NCBI GenBank assembly: GCA_049724395.1
Contig: JAUGWO010000165.1
Location: 1 to 64,000, forward strand
From: Spongospora subterranea f. sp. subterranea
Lineage: Eukaryota; Endomyxa: Phytomyxea; Phytomyxea; Plasmodiophorida
Reading direction: 5' to 3'
Length of the DNA stretch: 64,000 bases
Under the pieces are notes generated by a model. The model did not search any database. It was given only the letters and a program-made list of their open reading frames with translations, and had not been told where the DNA came from. Both the position numbers and the translations under genes were made by a program. Below, one piece after another: positions 11,361-22,340 of this stretch. Position 1 is the stretch's first letter. Each line of letters begins with the position of its first letter.

Positions 11361-11710
11361 CTATTTAGTGAACTTATAAATAATTCTGAAAATAATCAAC
11401 AACAACAAAACTAACAATATATCCACTCGGTATTCAAATGAATTAAGAAGCGGTGATATGTCAGAAGGTGTTCCCATTAAGTGCAGACACTCATCAATGG
11501 ACCACGTTGCTTTCGGAGCACTCGATTGAAAGTCGCCACAATTACATTTCTGCGTCTTCGTGTCGTCACTAATGAGATACAGTACAAGAGACCCGACGCA
11601 GAGTCTGAATTCGTCGGGATCATTGATTGTAAGAAGCGCTCGCACAGATTTATTCGAGTTCGACGAGGGCGTCGTTCTGTCTTCGTTGTAGAACGATTCA
11701 TAAGTTCACT
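11361..11710 (-). CDS. Copy B 3' coding segment with a C-terminal membrane helix
   Basis: The - strand frame contains the conserved stretch NEDRTTPSSNSNKS, then DPDEFRLCVGSLV, and ends at 11361 with a hydrophobic run ILLVLLLLIIFRIIY followed by a short basic end, which looks like a tail anchor. It is likely the last exon of the gene that starts with the membrane/coiled-coil exon at 13522-13060. The intervening exons could not be resolved; a Gln-rich piece (QHPQQQQPQDGQ) near 12860-12900 may be one. Confidence 0.35.
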
Positions 11711-13059
11711 ATACAGATGTTCGATTCCGTGTTGGCTTCAGCCATGATATTGGCCATTACATGAGCGTGGCGTTCATATTTTCATATATTCGTTATCATC
11801 ATATTGCTGATGATCGTTATATCTTGTGCCAAAGAAACATCACATTGCTGATGATCGTTATATCTTGTGGCAAAAAAATTTGGCGGAGCAACATTCGCAT
11901 TGTATATCGAATTATGACCGATGTGATGTATGGACTCTACCAATCAAGTTTATATAATGGTTTGGGAAGATGTCTGCAGTGAATGTCCCCACCAGCAGAT
12001 AGAGTCGTTGCCTTCCGATCAATCACTTTTGCTATGGTTCTGCAGTGAACTGCTAGGGCGTCATGGCCAAGGGCTGCACTGTTTTGTTGTCGTTTTCGCC
12101 AGTTAAAAACGTGATATTTCTCGAGTTCGCACCGTCAATTTTTTGAGTTTGTGTATTAATACCTGGGCGAGCACGATCGGACTGCCGAACTGACCACGTC
12201 GGGATAAGTCGGGTGATTCATACGCCAGCACAATACTGTGTACAAAGCACCACAACACAAACAAACGACCATTTTTCTCTTTTCAAATTCTCCAAAGTCC
12301 AACATGGCTCGTGTTTTTCGCAAAATTTAAGAGTGTTGGACTTTGGAAATGAAGGCCACGATAGAACAAACCGAGACTAGACGACTTAGAACTCAGCAGT
12401 CCTTCAATAAACTGTTTGAGTTTGAGAGGACAATCCGGTGTTTTTGCTGATATTCAATCCTAAGCAGGATGGAATGATGTCAGAGACCGGTGTAGACACA
12501 AGTACATAAACACATAAATACGATGTCAAATAAGTTTATTCATTTTGCAAAAAAGGAATCAACGGTAATCGACGTGCATTTCTCGTTTATTTTTGTTTAA
12601 ATGATCAATTCGTGCTGAAAGTGGTTGAAAGATACCCGTCGTCATCAGTGCGAGTCAATTAAGCTCGTTCCGATAGCAGTATGTTGGAGTCTGTCCTGAC
12701 GTGAATCAAGACCAAACCAATAATAACAACACCGGCACCTCGTGTTGGCTCAACTGTGGCCAACTCATTGCCGAAGAGAGCGGCTGCCACTAACCATTGT
12801 CAGAAGATAAATAGTGAATAAACTACATTGCCATTCGGAAGTCTGTTTACCTATCAGTGATTTGGCCATCTTGAGGCTGTTGCTGCTGTGGGTGTTGTAC
12901 TAAAACACAGATAAAACAGATGAACAATAATATACAACAACCGTACACTGTGGCAGCTGGCGATTTGGGTGTGAATCGCGATGACCAGGATGAAGAATTC
13001 CTACCAAGAGACGAATCCTATGGAATGGGCAATCAGAATACCTTCCCCTATGAAGATAC

Positions 13060-13522
13060 CTATCCTAACTGGTTCCTTTCGCGAAGCTCTCTGTGAAGAT
13101 AATCAAAAAAGTTGAAAGAGGAATGAATAAAATAGTTAAACAACCGTTCGGCTTGGGCTTGGGCTCTGCGCTCAATCAGGGCGGCTTGGGCTTTGGTTCT
13201 GCGCTCAATCAGGGCGGCTTGGGCTTTGGTTCTGCGCTCATCCAGGACGGCTTGGGCTTTGGTTCTGCGCTCATCCAGGACGGCTTGGGCTTTGGTTCTG
13301 CGCTCATCCAGGGCGGCTTGGGCTTTGGTTCTGCGCTCATCCAGGACGGCTTGGGCATCGACTCTGCGCTGACGGCGGTCCCTGACGCAAACCCAGCAGA
13401 CGCAAAGGCCGACGGAAACGACTGCAGAAAAAACGAACACCAACGATGTGATGATAACAAACATAATGAAACAATGAACGTCGCGCACCTGCAATGGCCG
13501 ATATAATGGATCCAGTCAACAC
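13060..13522 (-). CDS. Uncharacterised membrane/hendecad coiled-coil protein, copy B (first exon)
   Basis: Paralogue of the 10952-11356 frame. The hydrophobic segment (HCFIMFVIITSLVF...VCWVCV) is conserved and is followed by seven 11-residue repeats of the type ERRTKAQAALD, a hendecad coiled-coil pattern, then a short amphipathic end. The ATG used in copy A is CTG here, so translation would start at the internal Met in FIMFV, at a non-AUG codon, or after an upstream exon. A stop (TGA) lies a little upstream in the same frame. Function unknown; a membrane-anchored coiled coil is inferred from sequence only. Confidence 0.45.
13150..13380. repeat. 33-bp tandem repeat array, about 7 units
   Basis: Units of the type GGCTTGGGCTTTGGTTCTGC with CTCATCCAGGAC. 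On the - strand each unit encodes 11 residues ERRTKAQA(A/V)L(D/I); on the + strand it encodes GLGFGSALIQD. The unit length is a multiple of three, so whichever frame is used is kept as copies are gained. Copy A has only diverged remnants. Confidence 0.9.
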
Positions 13523-14530
13523 GGATTTATTTATATGAATAATTCCATGATGTGGATCGCTGTTTAAGAGTGCCTGTGAAGCCCAGACACTATCTCCCCT
13601 TTTTTAACCCCGTCGGGATATCGGCGATGGAATTGACTGATTGCTTGTCGAAGAGTGGGAGAGTTATCGGCGAGACCTCGCGCTGGTTCCCATGACCTCT
13701 CTGATGGTGGGTAGTCTTTCCAGTCGATCAAATACTGAAGTTGATTCCTATAAATTCTCGAATCCAGTACGTCCCGGACGATAAACAATGGCTGCCAGGA
13801 ATCTTCTGGGATGAATATAGGTTCTGGTGGACAGACCTGTTCTCGTGATTTGCGTGGTATGGTTCGAGCTTGGACACATGAAAAGTGTTATGAACCCGCC
13901 AGGTTTTTGGTAGCTTCACCGAATAGGTCACTCCGTTGATGATTGCTATGATTGAAAAAGTCCCTGCGAATCGATCTTCGAGTTTTGGGCATGTTCGTGT
14001 TATATTCCAATCAGTACGTTTTACCATAACCAAATTCCCCAACGCGTAAACGGGGGCCTCGGAACGATGGTTATCCGCATGTTTCTTCGTCGAGTCTACG
14101 GCTGTAGTCGAAGTTGTGATTTAAAAAAATAACGGATACCTCTGAGTTAATTCGCTCGGTCATTAGCAGACGGGTTAGCTTGAGAGTGGGAAAAAGATGG
14201 TACGTCAATGGCGCGGGGATGGAAACCGTTCGCAAAGAACCGGGAGAGTTGAGTAAGAGGCATGTTCAGTGTTGTTATACTAGAATTCAGCCACCGCCAA
14301 CCAATCTCCCCAGTCGTCCTGTTGATACGACGTGAAAGTTCGGAGATACTGCTCCAGAATCTGATTAACACGTTCTGTCTGGCCATGAATTTGTGGATGT
14401 CTGGCGCTGGACAATTTCCGTTGAATCTGTAACCGTTTGAGCAAACATCTTCAGAACCCGGCGATCATCTGGGGACCACGATCTGATACAATATCATCTG
14501 GGAGGCCGTGTAAACGAAACACTTGAAGAA
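13520..14530 (-). mobile_element. Second Ty3/gypsy fragment with chromodomain (fossil)
   Basis: On the - strand: remains of an integrase core (motifs [14 protein letters not shown] near 14380-14420), an integrase C-terminal region with WRVHNTFHVSKLEPY (near 13880-13920) and a chromodomain with LQYLIDWKDY and RSWEPA (near 13670-13740). It is truncated and clearly broken in several places. No LTRs were seen. It is more decayed than the gypsy element at 1-995 and sits between the tandem duplication and the mariner element. Confidence 0.8.
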
Positions 14531-14815
14531 GAATTATCGGCGAGTTTTATACTGGTGCAAGGGCTCCTTATTAGAAACGAATAGAAAACTCTCAAATAAG
14601 AAGTGGTTTATTAGTGTAATTTTCTCCGGGGTGGTGCGAAAAAAATGCGTTATTGAGACCTATATATGGTCGGCAAGGATTTTGGCAAATTTATTCACAA
14701 AATATAAAAAAAATACTTCACTTTTCGGAGGCCAATTTTTGTTTTCGAAATAAAAGGCCGCGTCGCCCCTATCAAAGCCCATTGTGGCACGCATTTGTTT
14801 TGACGCTGTTTTCTA

Positions 14816-16444
14816 CTCCCTCTGTTCGGAAATAAAGGTCCTGTTTGAATAAAGTGCGTGGATCAAGGTTATTTTTAATTATCAGGGGCGCGGGTCCTGG
14901 TGGGTCCCACTGGGAAATATTTAACACAACCTCATACTGTACACAGAACTGGAAAATGACGCGCTCGTCAAGTGCTTTTCTCTCCCGAAATTTTGAGCCT
15001 CGAGGCTCTTTTCAAACTAAAATTAGATCAAAATGAAAACTTGGGTTTGCGGGAGATCTTTCAGCGGCACCGCCACCTCGTCATTGATAAATTAGCACCT
15101 GACAACATGACTGCACCTGCAGGAGACCTAAGCCGAGCTGGAGAAGGCATGCTGGCTTCTCCAAAGGAAATAGCCGACGAGCAGCAAACCTCGGAAATCG
15201 TCATCGTTCCTGAGGAGTTCGCTGATAGAAAAGGACAAAAGAACCTCACTGAAGACCAGCGTCGTGTAATAAACGAATATGTTTTGAGGCAAGCCATTCC
15301 TAACTGAGGCCAATAAGATGGCAAGGTTGAAATTCTGCATCTCTGCGGTAAACGTGTTACCGAATCACGACCCTGTTTTCAAAAACATGATGAACGTTGT
15401 TCACATAGACGAGAAATGGTTCTACCAGACCCAAAGTTCTCAACGATATTATCTGGCTTCCAATGAGGGTGAACCACACCGGACTTGCAAAAGCAAGCGT
15501 TTCATCACCAAGGTGATGTTCATGGCGGCGGTTGCTAGACCGCGATGGGACAGATCAAGAAATCAATGGTTCAGTGGAAAGCTTGGAATTTTTCCATTTG
15601 TTTTTCAAGAACCAGCAAAGGGAAAGAGCAAGAACCGTCCGGTTGGAACTATGGTCACCAAACCCATTGAGGCCATCAACAAAGAGGTGATAAGAAAATG
15701 CCTGATTGATGAAGTTATGCCAGCAATTCGTTCAAAATGGCCAGGTTTTTGGACAGGACCGATCTTTATTCAGCAAGATAACGCAAGGCCTCATATTAAC
15801 GCTTCAGATGAAGCATTTATTAACGAGGCAAGCAAAGATGGATTTGACAGCCACCTAACAGCCCCGATCTGAACGTTCTGGATCTTGGCTTCTTCCGTGC
15901 ATCCCAATCTCTCCAGCACCAGGAAGCACCCAAGAATATCAATGATCTTGTTGATGCCGTCAAGGTTTCCTTTGATAACCTGGAGAGAGATAAGCTCAAT
16001 GATATTTTTTTGACACTCCAACAATGTATGATGGAGATCATGAAGGTGAAGGGGGGGCAACAATTATAAGCTGCCTCACATGGGCAAGGAACGGCTCAGG
16101 CGCCAAGGTGACCTTCCAGACAGTTTACCATGCGACATTGCGGTTTTGCATCAAGCAAAGCAGAATGCACAGAGTGGTGATGAATAAACAATGCTTCAAT
16201 GGAACGTTTCTTTAAACTTTTCCCTGCCCACTCCATCAAATGAAACCGTGATAGCGTCGACAAGATCGTCAGGCGCAAAGGTCATCATTAAGACGAATTC
16301 GATGATGTCCTTGAACGTTTTGAAACAGCGAACGCAGGATGCACTGCGCTTTGATTGTGCAGAACCATCAATGAGACCTTTATTTCCGAACACCAAAAAA
16401 AGGTGCGTGAGAGTGGTGAGACCTTTATTTCCGAACGGAGGAGG
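14816..16444 (+). mobile_element. Tc1/mariner-like element with plant/Stowaway-type termini
   Basis: Left end CTCCCTCTGTTCGGAAATAA and right end (inward) CCTCCTCCGTTCGGAAATAA form terminal inverted repeats of about 25 bp flanked by TA on both sides (14814-14815, 16445-16446), the mariner target duplication. These ends resemble the CTCCCTCCGT termini of plant mariner-like elements and Stowaway MITEs. A second, internal copy of the right terminal repeat is at about 16373-16392. The element is 1,629 bp and carries one damaged transposase gene. Confidence 0.85.
14950..16175 (+). pseudogene. Mariner-like DDD transposase, broken
   Basis: The catalytic core is readable: VVHIDEKWFY (first Asp, near 15403), FIQQDNARPH (second Asp, near 15779) and PDLNVLDLGFF (third Asp, near 15865), the form seen in plant and oomycete mariner-like elements. 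The gene is inactive: a stop at about 15305 precedes the core, a small deletion near 15862 removes the residues just before the third Asp and shifts the frame, and a one-base change in the G run near 16055 shifts it again before the end near 16175. The N-terminal helix-turn-helix part is hardly readable. Confidence 0.8.
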
Positions 16445-16446
16445 TA

Positions 16447-16843
16447 AAACATAGCTTCATGGTTGAGGGGGGGGGGGGGGGCGCAACTGATCTTATGCCA
16501 CGGGTTCAGACAGTGGTACAGCTATTCGTTTGCGGTTAGGTAGATATGCAAGACCTTCAAACTCGATTTCCTTGGATACACATACATATGACCTTCTTGC
16601 ACCACCCCAAAGAATTGTAACACTGCAGGCAGGCTGCAGAACACTACTTGTTGAGTTCGTTCTTGATTTCGTACCGCACATTTTTTGAGCCGTGTATCAG
16701 AAACTGCGCAAGCAACTGTTGTGGCCATGTCATGGTGTTTTTGACTGAAATGTGTATCGCTGCGCGAGTCATCCTTCGACTGGTGGGGTCACCCGTCACC
16801 TTCTTGGCCTCTGTGTCGTCAGATCGCCACCTCTATCTTGCCC
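16447..16843. other. Spacer between mariner element and MAU2
   Basis: About 400 bp with no supported gene. It contains a run of 15 G at about 16467-16481. The promoter of MAU2 must lie here. Confidence 0.5.
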
Positions 16844-18712
16844 ATGGCATCATATGGCAAAGACGTCGGTCGTCCTGACCCAGTTCAGTTGGCCATATCT
16901 CAGTTGCGATCCGTTGGGGCCTTCGACGTTGCTCTTTGGATTCTGAATGGGGCTCTTCAACATTACACAGAATTATCATTGCCATGGTTTCAGATCAACT
17001 TTCAAATTGGGATTATTTATAAAGAAATGGCTGTTGATAACCTCGTACTGTTGGACCATTATCAGAAAAATATTGTCGGTAACAATGTACAAATACAATT
17101 CTTTATTTGATTTCTTTCGCAGATATCCTGCTTTAAAATCTCATCTGTTGAAACAAAACCAATGATTGTTGAGTTAGTCTTAGAAACTTTGCGACAATGC
17201 ATCGCTATTTTGTCCAATGACAAACCATCAGAATGTTATCAATTGAGCAAGCAAGCTCTAGCGCTCGCAAACACATACCGTCGCTATGATTATATCATCC
17301 CGTTCGCGTTTCTTGGGGCTCAAGTGCTTGCTTCCCTTCACGACGTTCCTTCTGCACTTTGGCTGATCAACATGGCTCACGACATCCTGATAACGGCAGG
17401 CCTTCCTAGGCATGCAGATATCATCCAGCTTGTTCAGGTCCATTTGTCGTTGTTGAATGGTGACCGAATTCCGGATTTGTTGACAAAATGCGATCTTCCA
17501 TCTGGCGTCCCCCTTCAGTATCGAGCCGTATTGCTATTAACGTCAGGTGTATTTTCCCCTTCTTCGTTTTCGTGTTTAGAAAATGATACGTGCTCCTCCT
17601 CCGTTTGCTTTCTCGATGGATCTGCCGTTTGTTTACGCTGGATGGACAACCCTTCTATTACCGCGTGCTATGCCTTTTTCAGGGGACTTGAAAAACGGAA
17701 GTTGTCGCTGACCAACGATGCCTCGACCTTTTTTTCTCTCGGTCTCGATCTAGAAGGATGCACTCCTGCCATACGTGTATTGCTGCTAGGCCAGCTTGTT
17801 CAACTATCTTTACTCCAACCAAATTTGGTCGCTGCCTCTCAGTTCTTGGTTAAAATGAAACATTCTCTAGACGACCGGCCCTTCTTGGTGGCGTTTTATT
17901 ATCAACTCTTTTCACAGTATTGTATTATATCTGGCGAGTTACCTGTTGCTATGGAGAAGCTAACACTTTCCGAATCACTCTCAAAAAACTTGCATACTCC
18001 AATGAACTCATTCGCCAACGCTTTACTCCAGCTCCTATCCTCTTCCGAAACTTACCGCAAGCACGATTCGGTTGACGCTTTGTGTCCTGCTGCGTCTTTA
18101 ATCGGCAGTACTCTTTTCTCGCTCAGCACAATATGGGAACCAGTTAAGGCAGCCGTGCATGTACGTTGGCTAGTTATTCAGTATCAATAGAGTGTTTCAC
18201 CTCAATGATTTGCTAGTGCGTTGCCAGTGTTTTATTCTGCATTGGCGGCGATTTTGCCAATGCTGAATCCACTATCAAACGTTGTATCGATGAGAACCAA
18301 ATTTTTGAAGGCTGCCAGGCCATATCGTACATGATTCTGGGTGATATTTATCTCAACTCTGGGAATTGTGCTTCAGCAGGTGCTTTTTTGTTGTACTGTT
18401 CACCCATACGTTAAACTGTATACCAGGAAAGGCATTCCTTGAATCGTATCGGTTAGCGATGACGCACAACGTCCCACAACTGGTTTATGGAGTTACGAGT
18501 AAGATTGAAGTATGCCTGCTTTGATTTTTTGTTGATCGTTCATATTGACCAACATCCCGTAGAGTGAATTTTCTCGTATTCCGATTCAAGCTCAGGAAAT
18601 TGTCATGAAAATTACCGGATCTAAGTCGAGCGCGCAAGCATATTTAGAATCCAAGATCAGGGAAGTCACTGCTACTCAGGAGCATCAATCATTACTGCAA
18701 CGTATTAGATAA
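16844..18712 (+). CDS. MAU2: MAU2/SCC4 cohesin-loading subunit
   Basis: Five exons: 16844-17074, 17123-18160, 18217-18379, 18427-18509, 18563-18712, giving 554 residues in frame (human MAU2 has 613). The protein is all-helical with TPR-like repeats. The best matches by memory are the N-terminal QLAISQLRSVGAFDVALWIL / IGIIYKEMAVDN region and the C-terminal EGCQAISYMILGDIYLNSGN with QIVMKITG-type ending, which parallel human MAU2 RLTACSLVLLGHIFYVLGN. MAU2 binds the N-terminus of NIPBL/Scc2 and loads cohesin on chromatin. The first intron uses a GTCGGT donor. It converges with CSN3 across 142 bp. The ATG at 16844 is the first in frame. A TPR protein of APC or CSN type was considered and fits less well. 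Confidence 0.72.
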
Positions 18713-18854
18713 ATCGTTAACAATTGTTTGAGCATCTTATTGGTGGGATTTACGCGAAAATGATGTTAAGACAACTCAGACAATCAATCAAACTACAACA
18801 CCAATCACGTATCACGTTTTATGTAGATAATAGTCGTTTATGCGAGTTTACAGT

Positions 18855-20373
18855 CTAACCGTGGAAACCAGGAGTATTTTCTAACTTTGGCGATCTTCTC
18901 GCATTATTCATGACAGGTTCGATAACTTGGGATGCTTCAGGCAGTGTCTTTTGCAGATATCTTCGGTCATTTGCCAACTCTGTATTTTTGCGAATTATCC
19001 TTTCGTGGTATCGGAATATTCGCTGCATATCCTCAAATAAACTAGCGATTGAGTCCTGAAGAACAAAACTAAATTTGAAGTAAGCCAGAAACAGAGTATG
19101 AGTAATACATGATCATCGAACGATTTCTGGTCATCACATAGGGTTAAAATAGAATTTGACTGGTCAATCGTGGCGGAGAGAAGCCCTTGATCGATCATAC
19201 AACGAAGAACGTTTTCAGTATTCTTTACGGAATCGGAAGTGGAATTGACCGAAATGTCGCTGATAGATAAGGACAAATACCCTTCTGTTTGTCGAAGCAT
19301 ATCGAAACTTATTAGCGACTTTAAAGCTTGCTTAGCAAGACCTAAGTTTTGGTCGTCAACCAGCTTGGCGTTATGCTCAACAAGAAGTGATTCAAATTGA
19401 GGCGGACCGTCACGAGCTGAAGCGATAAAACCGCTATACGGAGTGCAGATACTGTCGATATTTTGAATGATGATTTGAGAAGCATAGCTTGGTAGTGGTT
19501 GGGCATTAGGACCATGAAGAATAATGCCAATAAGAATTGATTTTTTATGCGCTGCAATTTGTTGGGCGCTAATTTTGACAGACGCCGCCCCAGTTACTAG
19601 ATTAAAGCAATGCAATGCTTCTGAAAACTGTTTGAGAGCGGCAAATATCAAACCGGAGAAATAAAAATACGATAGGAATTCTTGAGCAGTCACAAGAAGC
19701 GATGGATCAAAATCGAACATCGGATTAGAGATGATAACTTTTGCGGGAGAATAGGCATCTAAACAGAGAGCAACTGTCACTTCAGTTTTGACATAAAAGA
19801 ACGCGATTTTACCGAAAGCAACGCAGAGATGAACAAAGAGGTAATGGAGAGGTGTCAGAATATTAGTAGGAAATACTTTTTGAATACAACGTCGCAAAGG
19901 AAAAATGAGGGATGTGATGATCGGCAGCGATAGAAATGGCTTTGTGTCCAATAAACGGACAATTTTGAGCACTGTTTTTGGAAAGGAATCAGCATTATTG
20001 TAATTGCCGAAGATGAACCATGTACCTTTACTGGGAGCGTGAGCAAATGGCTCAGCATCAGCTTGCTCAAAAAATGATATGGCGAAAAGGAGAAATTGTT
20101 CCCGGAAACCCACGTAACTGGAACTTTCGGTTCGCAAAAGAGAGTCCCTAGAGCAAATCGATGAGAAAGGCGGTGATGGTAAACATGAAGTTCGCCACAA
20201 TCGTACAGGAAATGTAACCTGATAATCGGAGACAAGGGAGCGGTCTTCAGATCCTCTTTCAACAGAGCCTTCATGGCACATTCATCAACTATATCCTGCA
20301 TTTTCTCAAAAACATGATGCAATTGGTCGGGTGTTGAAGCCGAGGATAACGCCGCCTGTAGTCTTTGATCCAT
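18855..20373 (-). CDS. CSN3: COP9 signalosome subunit 3
   Basis: Three exons on the - strand: 20373-20207, 20147-19109, 19055-18855; 468 residues. The central part shows the CSN3 signature FLSYFYFSGLIFAALKQFSEAL and YKKSILI-like block, then LPSYASQII and a PCI domain with KQALKSLISFDMLRQTEGYLSLSISDI and VLRCMIDQGLLSATID (about residues 270-400). It ends with a long charged helix encoded by the last exon. CSN3 is a scaffold PCI subunit of the signalosome, which removes NEDD8 from cullin-RING ligases in cytosol and nucleus. The first ATG in frame is at 20373. It converges with MAU2 and diverges from RPN12, another PCI protein of the related proteasome lid. Confidence 0.85.
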
Positions 20374-21324
20374 CTGTTGGTAAGGAGGCAATGGCGGTAG
20401 CGGGTAAGATATGAGGTCCTGCCAAACTGGGGCTTCAGATACCTGTTCCCTGGTGGATGGATCTGATCCAGTCCCGGGTATTGATATTAATGCAGGTCCG
20501 ATGAGAATAAGGCCGCTGCGGTCAACAGGTCGTTGGCGGTTCAATAGGCTTTAACAGCCGGGTGGAGCAGGTTATGGGGGGGCGTTGGGCTATACGACCA
20601 GGGCTATACCCATCATCCACCGTTCGTAATGAAACCATGTCATGACGCCATGCTTGAGCTAAACCGATCGATGACCTCACAATCGACTACTATCATTGAG
20701 CCTTAATGAACTCATATTGGGCACCTTTATTTGCCAACATTGATTTAAGCGTATCAAACAATCGAACAGACAGGCACGATTTGCAGCAAGTTCTGGGTCG
20801 AATCGATTCTATTACTTCATTGAGATCCAATCGCCAGAAATGCTATGACATCTGTTACTTCTAAGAATATAAGTTCGCACTGAAGTCGAAAACGGATACA
20901 TTTGGCGTCGACCGAAAGGACAATTCACGATTTCAGGTTTCTTTGATGTCATTTTACACAATTTTTTCAGATATAAACACGACTGACAGTTAATTTAATC
21001 TTTTTTACAAACGGTTTTATGCCTTGTCCCAAAGCCGCGTCGACATGTAGGAGAGCAGCGGGAGAGCAAGTCATCGTCAGCATGGCCGTTAACGGATCAC
21101 AACACGATCACACCAAACGGCAATCATGTCGACGTGTGTCGAAGAGGCGATACCCTATCCATGGATGTCGAGACTCGAGCGCAGCCAATGTGCTCAGTGG
21201 GAGCCTCCTCCTGTGTTGGGATTTGGAGCAGCATACACTCTGGCGTGCCGGGATTCGCCCCCGCTATTCAAACCCTTTAAACTTTGTTAACGCGACTTTG
21301 GAATCAAGTTTTATACGAAAGGCA
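20374..21324. promoter_or_regulatory. Shared upstream region of CSN3 and RPN12
   Basis: 951 bp between two divergent starts, containing no supported gene. An open + frame from 21019 runs into RPN12 but lacks family similarity upstream of the RPN12 Met. This is presumably where both promoters lie; no motif could be assigned. Confidence 0.4.
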
Positions 21325-22340
21325 ATGGCGGAGGCGGCTAAAATTGTCTCTGACCTCAGGGCCGCATTCGCATTGAAATCCCCCGATTTAGACAAGTGTG
21401 CCGACTTAGTTGTCGCTTTTAAAGTCGGTCTGAAATTTCAAAAATATATTGAGAGTTCTGGTTTTTCTATTTTCTGTATGTCTTCATCGATTTTAGAAGC
21501 CTTTTGTTTCAGTGGTGGTTAGTTTAATATCATTTTTAACTTTGTTTTTCTAGCTAAGCTTGTTAAAACTTCCAATTCTGCCTCCATTCGATGCCAAGGA
21601 TTCGAATCTCCGTCAAAATCTTACTACTGCTAGTATGTCGCTGCATTAGATTTTAGTTCCAATGGTATGGCTGACTTATTCTGCAGGAGATGGATTAGAA
21701 CTAGCCGTCCTAGTAAGCTTACATGAAAGTGATTTGATTGGATTTGAGCTTAATTTTATCCAATTGAAGCCTTATTATTACGATTTTGCGTAAGATTGCG
21801 TTCTCTCATTTGATGCAACTAATGTCTTGGTTTAGTTCAGTTCTTACTGAATCAAGTCAAATGTGGCCCATCCTCGGTTTACACCTGTTATGCCTCTTAG
21901 CACAATCCCGTATCGCAGAGTTTCATACCGAATTGGAACTGCTCCCGATCGCTTCACATACTAATAAGTTTATCGCATATCCGATTGCTTTAGAACAAGA
22001 GTTGATGGAAGGAAGCTACAGATCGTTATGGGATGCAAGCTCAAATGTGCCATTTCCGGAGTATAGGTTGTTTGTAGATTTTCTCGTAGAAGCTGCCCGG
22101 GATAACGTCTCAGAATGTGCCGAAAAAGCATATCGTGAGCTAACGCTTTCTGATGCGGCAACTTTATTCAAATTAACTGACCCGGAAGCGCTGAACGACT
22201 TCTGCTCTAAACGTGGATGGGAAGTTAAGAACAACATTATCCACTTCCGTCCCGTCTCAGATTCCACATTTTTCATACCTGCACAACATCTCATCAAACA
22301 AGGGCTTGGTTATGCGACAGAACTGGAACGGATAGTCTAA
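21325..22340 (+). CDS. RPN12: 26S proteasome regulatory subunit RPN12 (PSMD8)
   Basis: Four exons: 21325-21423, 21554-21632, 21687-21789, 21836-22340; 261 residues, the usual size of the family core. Signature stretches match PSMD8: [53 protein letters not shown] (compare human [23 protein letters not shown]), IAYPIALEQELMEGSY, and FCSKRGWEV. The C-terminal half carries the PCI/winged-helix domain; it ends TELERIV, as the human protein ends QLEMIV. It is a lid subunit of the 19S particle. The first intron again uses a GTCGGT donor and is 130 nt; the alignment across it (VAFK|LSLLKLPILPP) fits PSMD8 exactly in length. Confidence 0.95.

Larger units (their letters stand above)
9100..13522 (-). 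repeat. Head-to-tail tandem duplication of about 2 kb
   Basis: Copy A (about 9100-11360) and copy B (about 11361-13522) match over most of their length, for example 9613-9900 against 11589-11960, 10190-10960 against 12170-13060, and 11060-11350 against 13085-13505. Identity by eye is roughly 80-90 percent with small indels. Each copy carries the same gene pieces on the - strand (see separate entries); the end of the B gene (11361) almost touches the start of the A gene (11356). Copy B is longer mainly because of a 33-bp repeat array. No terminal repeats were seen, so unequal crossing-over rather than transposition is the simpler explanation. Confidence 0.85.

Noticed and set aside
13150-13380. 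CRISPR-like array
   Set aside because: Repeats are contiguous with no unique spacers and keep an 11-codon period; the host is eukaryotic. The same holds for 26701-26931 and 61283-61838.
16467-16481. Run of 15 G
   Set aside because: A simple homopolymer next to the mariner element; no function inferred and length may be unreliable.
16844-18712. Anaphase-promoting complex APC5 or another TPR protein
   Set aside because: The overall layout and the C-terminal block fit MAU2/SCC4 better; no APC5-specific motif was seen.
20374-20544. N-terminal extension of CSN3
   Set aside because: No ATG in this stretch; the first in-frame ATG is 20373 and the residues before it are Pro/Gly-rich without family match.
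21019-21324. Upstream extension of RPN12
   Set aside because: The frame is open but has no similarity to the family; the Met at 21325 matches the usual start of the 260-residue core.
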